Below, one piece after another: positions 39,928 to 49,424 of a stretch of 64,000 nt of DNA; the first letter of the stretch is position 1; each line of letters begins with the position of its first letter. Where the stretch lies: the NCBI RefSeq assembly GCF_021917145.1, contig NC_061063.1, positions 3,261,971 through 3,325,970 of the forward strand, in the 5' to 3' direction. Origin of the DNA: Hypomesus transpacificus (taxonomy: Eukaryota; Chordata; Actinopteri; Osmeriformes; Osmeridae). The position numbers were made by a program, and so were the translations under genes. The notes under the pieces were generated by a model. It had not been told where the DNA came from. It made no database searches and saw only the letters and a list, made by a program, of their open reading frames with translations.

Positions 39928-42900
39928 GTCTCTCTCTCTGTCTCTCTTTCTCTGTCTCTCTCTCTTGCCTCTCATACTTCTGCTCTCGTTCTAACCCCCC
40001 TCTCTTTAGAAGGTCATCACACGTCCTCTCTCTCTCCTCCCTAACTTCTCTCTTTGGCATCTCAGACACCTCCGCTGTCGCCAGGTCTTCACCCTTCTAT
40101 CCTCCTCATGTAACGACCCACTCAGCCATCTAGATCACAGACTCATCTCCTTCAGTTCACCTCATCTAGGGACTCCCCTGGCGGTGTAAAATCAAGCTAT
40201 TCAAATATATCTGCAAACATTCTGTCTTTTCAATCATTTTGACCATCCACGGCTCCACACTAGGGTAACCGGTGTGTCAAATTATCCAACCTCTTTTCCT
40301 TTCTTTTCTGATATCATTTGCATATGATTTGAAGTTTGCCCTTTCATTGGGCTTGCTTAAGCCATGCTTGTTTCTTGAACAACGCCCGTTGCTAAAAGCT
40401 CCCAACAGCTAACGTGCAGACGGGCAGTACTGACACAAACGGTTGACCCGTTCGTAAACACAAATCCCTAATAGTCAAATAACACTAACAACGACAGTCA
40501 ACTAGTCTCTAAGAGGTTTTCTCTTACCAGTGCACTAAATAATGACAACGATCAGAGCTCCCTAAAGCTAGAAACTTGGAAGAGCTTATGGGTTCAGAAC
40601 TATATTATCATAATAAATTAAAAAAAACACTTGTTTTATAGGTAAGTCAACTGATGCTGTCACAGTATGGTTAACACGTGTAGTCCTATCAATGACAGTG
40701 AGTGAGTTTAGGCAGATGGCTGGATAGATACAGTGGCCAAATGTAGCGCCATCGCTTTAAGAGGGAACAGGAAAGGGACACCTTGAACAGTTCATCTTTA
40801 ACCGAGCCAACAGTGAGTCCAGGCGTAGTGTGTCTCTCAGCCCCTGGGCCATGCCGGTTTCTCTCAGCAAGGGCTTCTCTCCTGTGGTGGAGGGTGCTCA
40901 GTGGTAGTCTGTAGTCAGGCGGAGCACGTGCCAGGTAAGGCCAGGCACACGAGGGGGTCATGCCCTGACGCTTCTCTCCCCTGTGTCCCTCCCTCCGTCC
41001 AGACCTCCTCCCGCCTGTCCGTCCGTCCGTCCAGCTCCGAGACCCCCAGCGCGGCCGAGCTGGTGAACGCCATCGAGGAGCTGGTCAAGAGCAAAATGGC
41101 AAGAGCGCGCGGGCGCGGCACACACACACACCCTGTGTCACTCCCTCATTTCAAAAATGACGCTTGTGATCCAATATGCCCCTTTGTCGCCTTACTTCTC
41201 TCTCTCTCTTTCTCCGTCTCTCTCCGTTTTCCTTTCTGTTTGTCTCTGGTTCCTCCTCTCCTGGTGTGGCTCTCCTTGTCCTGCCCGCCTGCCCCTCTCC
41301 AGGCTCTGGAGGACCGGCCCAGCTCTCTCTCAGTGGAACAGGGGGACAGCAGCTCTCCCTCCTTCAACCCGTCGGACAACTCCCTCCTGTCCTCCTCCTC
41401 CCCCATCGACGAGATTGAGGAGCGCAAGACTGGCTTTCTGAAGAGACGCCAGTACGTGTCACCACCCCCCCGTACCCACACCTCTCTCTCTCTCTATCTC
41501 TCTGTCTCTCTCTATCTCTCTGTCTCTCTCTATCTCTTTCTGTCTCTCTCTCTATCTCTCTCTGTCTCTCTCTGTCTCTCTCTCTGTTCTCTCTCACTCC
41601 CTGACTCTCTCTTCATGCTTTCTGCTGTATGTCCTCAGAGAGCTCAGTTGTAACCCCTGCTGTTTGTCATTGTGTCAGTTATGTGCTGCTGGAGCTGGTG
41701 GAGACGGAGAGGGACTACGTCAGAGACCTGGGCCTGGTGGTAGAGGTACGTGTGTGTGTGTGGGGGTACATCTAAGGTTGTGTGTGTGTGGGATGTCTTT
41801 GAGTGATTCATGTTCATGGCGTGCGTGTGTGTGTGTGTGTTCCAGGGCTACATGACCCGGATGAAGGAAGAGGGGGTTCCAGACGACATGAAGGGGAAAG
41901 ACAAGATCGTCTTCGGCAACATCCATCAGATCTTCGACTGGCACCGAGAGTACGCAGAGCACACACACACACACACACACAGCAGAGCACACGCACACAC
42001 AGCAGACACACACACACACAGCAGACACACACACACACAGCAGACACACACACACACAGCAGACACACACACAGCAGACACACACACAAACACAGCAGAC
42101 ACACACACACAGCAGACACACACACACCTGTTGACCCCTTCTGGACCCGTCCCATGACTGCTCTCCTCTCCTCCCTGTTCAGTTTCTTCCTGGGCGAGCT
42201 GGAGAAGTGTCTGGAGGAGCCGGACAGACTGGGCTGTCTGTTTGTCAAACAGGCAAGAGACCACCGCTTTCTCTGGTGCATCGCTACCTCTGCAGCCAGC
42301 CAGGGCCCGCTCTTACCCCTGTGTGTGTGTGTGTGTGTGTGTCCTGCAGGAGCGAAGGCTACACATGTACATAGTGTACTGTCAGAACAAGCCCAAGTCA
42401 GAGCACATCGTCTCCGAATACATCGACACCTACTTCGAGGTAGGGACCTGTTCCACATGAGTACATATGTGTCAATAACACCGCATGTCTCTTATGGGGG
42501 GATATACGTGCCTTCCGTAGATAGAGCCGCAGCGTTGCCATGACTGTTGACCCTGGTGTGAATGTTTGACCTTTGCCCTCCGTCAGGAGCTGAAGCAGCG
42601 GCTGAATCACCGGCTGCAGATCACCGACCTGCTGATCAAGCCGGTCCAGAGGATCATGAAGTACCAGCTGCTGCTGAAGGTGAGAGGCCTGCTGGCTCAC
42701 TCCTGCCGTGCCTCTGCTGTCCTGAAGGGGGTGCCAGATCGCAGGCTCACTTCTCCACTTTGATCACGACGCAAATGCACTCTCCCTCTCCCCCTTCGCT
42801 TTCAGGATTTCCTCAAGTTCTCCAAAAAGGCCGGGCTGGAGTCTGCAGAGTTGGACGTAAGTTCTGACCCAGTGTCCTCTAGTCCAGGGGCCTGCGACCT

Positions 42901-45900
42901 GGGAGTCGGTTTTTGCTCCGAGCACACTTATTTGACCCGATTCAACACAAATTAGTCGATCAACCCCTAATGTAACGATTAGAATCGGGCGTCCTAGATT
43001 AGCGTTGGAGCGAACACCTCCAGGCAGGTCGCTGTCCAGGAACAGGACTGAGGATCCCTGCTCTAGTCTGCAGCGTGTGGTTTGATAAACGTCAGCGGTC
43101 CCCGAGTGCTTCATGCTTGCCTGTCCCCCCCCCCCCCCTGTCCCCCCCCCCCGCAGAAAGCCGTGGAGGTCATGTGCATCGTGCCCAAACGCTGCAACGA
43201 CATGATGAACGTGGGACGCCTCCAAGGATTCGACGTGAGTGGCACCGCATCCAGGCGCGACCAAGCGATCCCAGAGTGCCCGGCGCGACCTCCATTCAGT
43301 GCTCCTCCGTCCTCATCCCTCCCCTCCCCGTCTGTCTCTCTCTCCCCCTCCAGGGTAAGATCGTGGCCCAGGGGCGTCTCCTGCTCCAGGACACCTTCCT
43401 GGTGCTGGACCCCGAGGGGAGCCTGCTGGGGAGGATGAAGGAGAGGAGGGTGTTCCTCTTCGAGCAGATGTTGATCTTCAGCGAGCCCCTGGACAAGAAG
43501 AGGGGCTTCTCCATGCCTGGCTTTCTTTACAAGAACAGCATCAAGGTGCGGGGGGCTGGAGAGATGTTGGTTTTGGGGGGGGGGGGGGGGGGGGGGGGGG
43601 CGCCCTCTGCTGGGCAGCCGCGGTGTTGAACTGAGCGCCGTGGCAGGATGTAGCATGCCGCGCACGTACGGGATGTCGTTCCCAAATGACCGAGACAAAG
43701 TTAAGCCGTTCTGATGATGTCATTGTGTCCATCACGCTCTCAATAGTCCCCCTCTATCCCTCCCCCCCTCCCTCCCTCCTCCCTGTGTAGGTGAGCTGTC
43801 TGGGCATGGAGGAGAGCGTGGACAGCGACCCCTGTACGTTCACCCTGACCTCCCGCTCGACCACTAGCAGCACGGAGACGTTTGTGCTCCACTCCTCCCA
43901 CCCGGGGGTGCGTCAGGTGTGGACCCTGCAGATCAGCCAGATCCTGGAGAGCCAGCGCAACTTCCTCAACGGTACGTTTAGGTGCACTTCTATGGGCCGT
44001 ATTATGAAGATACAACATTGTTTGTAAAAAAGGACCATGCATCTGAGGTGGATGTTTATGAATGCTGCGTCTCTCTCTGTTCCTCTCGCACCCCAGCTCT
44101 GACCTCCCCCATCGAGTACCAGAGGAACCATGTGGGGGCCGGCGGCGGGGTGTGCGTGCCCAGCGTAGGCGCTCCGGCTGGGGGCAGCGGTGGCCCCGGC
44201 GTGGTCCCTGGAGGAGTGGTCCCCCAGGGGGGCTCCATCCCCGTCCCCCAGGGGGGCTCCCGCTCACGGCCCTCCCGGATCCCCCAGCCCTCCCGCCTGC
44301 CCCAGCCCCTGCGCCACCAGCCCGGGGGCCCTGACCCCGAGGGCCCCAACAAGATGTCAGGTAAGATCTCTCCTCTCTGATGAACCAGGGGGGATTCGTT
44401 GATGTGGTAGATATGTGCATGTGATCCAAAAGTCCTCCTTCCTTCCTCTGAGATTGCTGACTTGTGATTCAGGTTTGTCCCCTCGCCCGGTCCCTCCCCC
44501 CCTGCTCCCAGCTCCAGCCCTGGCTGAGCCCGCCGACCAGGCCCCCGGGGTGGGGAAGGGCCAGAGGGGGGTGAGGGTCCAGGGGGGCAGCCCCCAGGGC
44601 AAGCGCCCCAGCCTGGCTACCGATGACCAGGCACAGCCCCCGGCCCCCACAACCCCCGTCCCTGCCGTGGCCCCTGTCCCCCGCGCCACGGTGGGTCCTC
44701 TCCCCATCCCCACCACGCCCAAACCTCGGCCCGGCGCCACCGTCTCCCCCATGGCCTCCCCCATGGCCACCCCTGCGTTTGGCAAGGAGGCCCTCTCCCT
44801 TCCCCCTCCGAGCCCCGGCCCCAAGTCTGGCTTGGGCTCCTCGTTCTGGAGCTCCATGCCCAGCTCCCCAGCCAGCCGGCCTGGCTCCTTCACCTTCCCT
44901 GGAGAGGCTGGGGACAGTCCCGCCCGACCGAACCACAACCACACCCAGGCCGGCTCAGGCTCGGGGCCGGGGTCTCAGACTCACAGACACTCCACGCACA
45001 GCAAGGAGGCCGACCGCATGAGCACGTGCTCGTCCACCAGCGAGCAGTCCATCCAGTCCACCCAGAGTAACGGGGTAAGACAACTACCCGCGGTCCAGGC
45101 TTTAGTGCGGCCTAGCCCTGCTCTTTCGGCTCACTAATCCCAGCGCCAGCGGGAGGCCTGTCCTGTCGGCCAGTCTGGCCAGAGCTACTAATCCCCCTTC
45201 AACTGCACACATGTCTTCCTCTCTGCAGCTTCTAACAGCTCTAATTAATAAACCCTACGGAAGACTGGTTTCCACTCTTTACAACTCATGGTTTGAATGG
45301 GATGCGCCTCGATCTGCAGCGAAGGACTTCTTCTTCCCCTAACAATGCTTGTACTAACTCCGCGCTCTTCCTTCACCCAATCCGGTCGCTTCTGTAGCGG
45401 CTAGCGTTTCGACGTTTGTGGTCCCCTGGCTACAAGCGCTCTGACCGGAGGTCCTCTCCACCTGCTTCTCTCACGCTCCCCCCCCCTCCCCCTCCCTCTT
45501 CCGTGAGACGAAACCACTGGACCACTCATTTCCGTCTTTGTCTGAACGTCTCCCCTCCGGAGAGCCGCCATCTCTCTTCTGCTTCTCTCGTCCCCTCGTT
45601 CGTTCTCTGGGAAGGCGAGTCCTCCTTGTGTCCGCCCTCCTTCTGTTGCTAGAGGATGCATGGATGGATGGATGAACGGATGGATGGATGAGCAGATGGA
45701 TGGATGGATGGGCAGATGGATGGATGGATGGGCAGATGGATGGATGGATGGGCAGATGGATGGATGAGCAGATGGATGGATGGATGGGCAGATGGATGGA
45801 TGAGCAGATGGATGGATGGGCAGATGGATGGATAACTAGCATTAAATAACTGGGTGCAAGACTGCTCTTCCGCTCTGTCTTTTCTCTGCTTAGCCCAGCC

Positions 45901-48900
45901 TCTGTGTGCTGTTGGAAACGCCGTAATGAGCGTTCATCTGTGTGACACCTTCCTCACTGACAGGCATGGCATCTTGGGCGATAAGGGTTGACCCGATGAA
46001 ATGTAAACCAACTGGTGTGTGTGTGCGCGTTTAGTGTGGTCCTCGCGCGTGCGTCTGCGCACGCCTGCATGTGTGGCTGTGTTGACTCGAGATTAACCTC
46101 GACGTACTCTCAACCCCTCCTCCTCCCCCCCACCCACCCTCCTCCTCCTCCCCCCCACCCCTCCCCCAGAGTGAAAGCAGCAGCAGCAGTAGCGTGTCCA
46201 CCATGTTGGTGACCCAGGACTACGTGGCGTTGAAGGAGGATGAGATCAGCGTGCTCCAGGGGGAGGTGGTCCAGATCCTGGCCAGCAACCAGCAGAACAT
46301 GTTCCTGGTGTTCCGCGCCGCCACCGAGCAGGGCCCGGCCGCCGAGGGCTGGATCCCCGGCTACGTTCTGGGACACACCTCCGCCATCATCCCCGACTGT
46401 CCCGACGGAACCATCAGGTGAGAGGCTGACACGTAAATGCATCCCTAGAAAATAACCAAACCATATGGGGACACCACTGTTCAACCCAGTTCACCTTTGA
46501 CCTTTCGTGACCTCCTCTGTCGAAGCAGGAAGTCATCGTCCTGGCACACGTCCCTGCGCATCCGCAAGAAGTCCGAGAAGAAGGAGAAGGATGGAAAGAA
46601 GGAGACCAAGCTGGAAAACGGTTACAGGAAGTCCAGAGATGGCCTACCCAATAAGGTTTCAGTAAAGGTGGGTGTTCCTGATTGTACCGCCCAATCCGCT
46701 CCTCAATTCATTGTGACAATTTTACGGATGTTGTTTTGTGTTTGTGTTCAAGTACTTTGTAGTCTAACTTTGTATGCACTCTTTTTCCAGCTTCTAAACC
46801 CAAACTACATCTATGATGGTAAGTATTTCAAACAGTCTGCATCCAGCGCACATTCACACACAATATTTATTAGATTACACAATAATAATAATAATCACTT
46901 TTATTGACATAGTACCTTTCTCACACCCAAGGTTGCTTCACGAGTAGAAAGTCGAGAAAAACGAAAAATATCAAATACAGATATACATGTGTAAACAACC
47001 AGCGATCCACATTGCCTAGACATTTACACTGACATGGTAACTGCTCATATCTTGATATCCTCTGACCTCTGACCCCCGTCCTCCAGTCGCCCCAGAGTTC
47101 CTGCTGCCCCTGAGTGACGTGACGTGTGACAACGGAGAGAGTGTCACCCTCAGGTGTAAGGTGTGTGGGCGCCCCAAAGCCACCGTCACCTGGAAAGGAC
47201 CCGACCAGAGCACCCTGACCAACAACGGACACTTCAGCACCGCCTACAGGTACACACTCTCTCTCTTACACACACGCACACACACACACACACACCTGAC
47301 TGGCAATCAACTTTTGCACTTGCAATCCCAATCTTAACATGAGTGTGCGTGTACGTGTGTGTGTGTAACAGTGAGACAGGCGAAGCGACCCTGCGGATAG
47401 TGGGCGTGGCCTCTGAGGATGACGGCGTTTACACCTGCGTCGCCACGAACGACCTAGGCAGCGTGACATCATCAGCCAGCCTCAGAGTATTAGGTAAGAC
47501 ACACCCACATGCGCTCATAAAACAACAAACACATGGTGAAGCCCAGACTTACGTTGTCGTGTGTGTGTGTGTGTGTGTGTGTCCCAGCTGTGTCCAGTGA
47601 CGGGGTCAGGGTGAGCTGGAAGGACAACTTTGACGCCCACTACACAGAGGTGGCTGAACTGGGCAGGTAACTGTCTCCACTCTGCCTACCTATACAGACC
47701 AGGACCATGGTGGTGACTTGGGTGATTGTGGGGATGATGATGGTGAAGGACCAGTATGATGTGGATGATGATGGTGAAGGACCAGTATGATGTGGATGAT
47801 GATGGTGAAGGACCAGTATGATGTGGATGATAATGGTGATGGTGAAGGACCAGTATGATGTGGATGATGATGATGGTGATGGTGATGGTGAAGGACCAGT
47901 ATGATGTGGATGATGATGGTGATGGTGAAGGACCAGTATGATGTGGATGATGATGGTGATGGTGAAGGACCAGTATGATGTGGATGATGATGGTGATGGT
48001 GAAGGACCAGTATGATGATGATGATGATGGTGATGGTGAAGGACCAGTATGATGTGGATGATGATGGTGATGGTGAAGGACCAGTATGATGTGGATGATG
48101 ATGGTGATGGTGAAGGACCAGTATGATGATGATGATGGTCAAAATGATGGTGAAGGGACCAGTATGACATGGGTGATGACGATGACGTCCCCTCCCCAGG
48201 GGCCGGTTCTCCGTGGTCAAGCGTTGTGACCACCCGGGGACCAAGCGCACGGTGGCGGTCAAGCTGGTCAACAAGAAGCTGATGAGGAGGGACCAGGTGA
48301 CCCAGGAGGTCAGCCTGCTCCAGAGGCTCCAGCACACCCACCTGGTCGGCCTCACAGACACGTACGAGACCTCCAGCAGCTACGCTCTGGTCCTGGAGAT
48401 GTGAGTACACACACACACACAGCTGATTGTTGATGACCTTAATGACTCTTGACAGCTGTTTGTGCTTGGCCCCAATACCAAACAACACCTTGACGTGTGT
48501 GTGTGTGTTCCTCTGCAGGGTCGATCAGGGCCGTCTCCTGGACTACGTGGTGAGCTGGGGGAGTCTTACTGAGGAGAAGGTGGCTTGTTACCTGCGAGAC
48601 ATTCTAGAAGCTCTACATTACCTTCACAACTGCAGAGTGGTACATCTCGATGTGAAGGTAGGGCCCCTCTTCGACTCGGGTCAAACCGAGTATTTCTGTT
48701 GCCTTGTTGTCCGATAAACTGTAGGCGATTCAGAGGTACAATGGAAGCTGTTGACCGAATGAGACATCAATAGCTTGAACTGCACATGTCTGGCATTTCT
48801 GCATTTCTCGTCCATCACCCTAGAAAAACACTCAAACACATACAACACACTCTGACCCCCCCCTCCCACCCCCCTCCTCAGCCTGAGAACCTACTGGTGG

Positions 48901-49424
48901 CCCACACTCCCGCCGGCCAGCCTACGGTCAAGCTAACTGACTTCGGGGACGCGGCCCAGCTCAACAGTGCCCACTACGTGCACCCTCTCCTGGGCAGCCC
49001 CGAGTTCGCCTCCCCCGAGCTGGTCCTGGGGGAGCCCGTCTCCCTGACCTCCGACCTGTGGAGCCTGGGGGTGGTCACCTACGTGCTGCTGAGCGGGGCC
49101 TCGCCCTTCCTGGACGAGAGCGCCGAGGAGACCTGCCTGAACATCTGCCGGCTGGACTTCAGCTTCCCCCGGGACTACTTCCAGGGCGTGAGCCAGGCCG
49201 CCCGGGACTTTGTGTGCCTGCTGCTGAGGAGCGACCCCGGCAGACGCCCGCCGGCTGGGCTCTGCCTCCAGGAGGCCTGGGTCCAGGCGGGGGCCGGGGG
49301 GGAGGGCTTCCTGGACACGTCCCGCCTTGTGTCCTTCATCGACCGCAGGAAACACCAGACGGACGCCAGGCCTATCGGAGGGGTACGCAGCTTCCTGCAG
49401 AGTCGTCTCCAGCCGCGAGTCTGA
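35659..49424 (+). CDS. trio: TRIO, C-terminal half (28 exons; 5' part missing)
   Basis: Exons: 35659-35801, 36146-36245, 36339-36582, 36796-36903, 37409-37599, 37818-37988, 41003-41098, 41303-41451, 41679-41745, 41846-41949, 42183-42252, 42350-42439, 42587-42679, 42806-42856, 43157-43234, 43354-43545, 43791-43971, 44097-44360, 44473-45074, 46170-46417, 46529-46667, 46791-46818, 47087-47249, 47372-47493, 47588-47666, 48200-48400, 48519-48657, 48882-49424; about 1551 codons. Human TRIO has about 3100 residues, so roughly the second half is here: end of PH1, SH3, RhoA-type DH2-PH2, SH3, Ig, kinase. TRIO links Rac/RhoG and RhoA activation to axon guidance and cell migration. Between the exon and domain matches, the alternative kalirin fits less well: the Ser/Gly-rich linker after PH2 and the [17 protein letters not shown] stretch are TRIO-like, and synteny agrees. 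The missing first exons are put down to the gap at 34328. Confidence 0.93.
35833..36080. repeat. Tandem duplication of about 125-130 bp in a trio intron
   Basis: CGTAAAGATACCGCAGCGAA occurs at 35833 and 35956, and GAGCTAAAGCAGTGAACCCA at about 35898 and 36031, so the unit is present twice. CA microsatellites inside the unit account for the slightly different spacing. Confidence 0.85.
36339..36582 (+). other. trio: trio: first SH3 domain exon
   Basis: Reads [20 protein letters not shown] then [10 protein letters not shown] and [20 protein letters not shown]: the ALYDY-like strand, the acidic RT loop, and the conserved W and P of an SH3 fold. It lies between the two exchange units as in human TRIO. 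Confidence 0.9.
41679..43234 (+). other. trio: trio: second Dbl-homology (RhoGEF) domain
   Basis: Spread over seven exons (41679-41745 to 43157-43234). CR1 reads [13 protein letters not shown], the middle [20 protein letters not shown], and CR3 [20 protein letters not shown], all hallmark DH blocks. In TRIO this unit acts on RhoA. The invariant CR1 Glu and CR3 Lys/Gln are present, so the domain looks active. Confidence 0.93.
41961..42127. repeat. CA / CAGCAGA interrupted repeat in a trio intron
   Basis: (CA)n blocks separated at intervals by GCAGACA; six or more units between exons at 41949 and 42183. Confidence 0.85.
43354..43971 (+). other. trio: trio: second PH domain
   Basis: Exons 43354-43545 and 43791-43971. 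The sequence runs [17 protein letters not shown], then [19 protein letters not shown] and [13 protein letters not shown], and ends with the PH helix [20 protein letters not shown]. This PH directly follows DH2 and modulates exchange. Confidence 0.92.
44097..45074 (+). other. trio: trio: long Pro/Ser/Gly linker exons
   Basis: Two exons (44097-44360, 44473-45074) rich in Pro, Gly and Ser with no folded domain. They begin [12 protein letters not shown], as in human TRIO, and end [20 protein letters not shown]. They are strongly GC-rich compared with the introns. Confidence 0.85.
45657..45835. repeat. (ATGG)n / GCAG tetranucleotide repeat in a trio intron
   Basis: Blocks of GATGGATGGATG broken at regular intervals by GGCAGATG or GAGCAGATG, so a higher-order unit of about 20-24 bp is visible. 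Confidence 0.9.
46170..46417 (+). other. trio: trio: second SH3 domain exon
   Basis: Reads [19 protein letters not shown] then [20 protein letters not shown] and [10 protein letters not shown]: the SH3 consensus (ALYDY-like strand, acidic loop, W, P). It is followed at 46529-46667 by a very basic [19 protein letters not shown] linker, matching human TRIO. Confidence 0.92.
47087..47493 (+). other. trio: trio: immunoglobulin-like domain
   Basis: Exons 47087-47249 and 47372-47493. It has the I-set Ig marks: [19 protein letters not shown] (first Cys and core Trp) and [15 protein letters not shown] (DxGxYxC with second Cys). It precedes the kinase, as in TRIO and kalirin long forms. Confidence 0.92.
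47697..48165. repeat. Minisatellite in trio intron before the kinase exons
   Basis: About eleven units of 31-43 bp. Each has GAAGGACCAGTATGATG followed by a variable number of GATGATGGT triplets. Unit length varies by whole triplets, so antisense frames stay open and look like His-rich protein. Confidence 0.95.
48200..49424 (+). other. trio: trio: C-terminal Ser/Thr kinase domain
   Basis: Exons 48200-48400, 48519-48657 and 48882-49424. Visible are the Gly-rich loop GRGRFSVVK, the lysine in VAVKLV, the catalytic loop VVHLDVKPENLLV, the metal-binding DFGDA and an APE-like SPEL. The HRD arginine is replaced by Leu (HLD), a trait shared with human TRIO (HLDLKPEN), so catalytic Asp, Asn and the DFG Asp are kept. 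It ends [11 protein letters not shown], matching the vertebrate C-terminus. Confidence 0.93.

Noticed and set aside
41720-42264. Cys/Val-rich minus-strand frames
   Set aside because: Translations of CA/GT repeats in a trio intron.
47640-48488. 282-residue His-rich minus-strand frame
   Set aside because: It is the antisense of the GATGAT minisatellite plus part of a trio exon; not a gene.
42350-49424. Assignment of the 28-exon gene to kalirin instead of TRIO
   Set aside because: Domain order is shared, but the linker after PH2, the exon sequences around the first SH3 and the chromosomal neighbourhood fit TRIO better.
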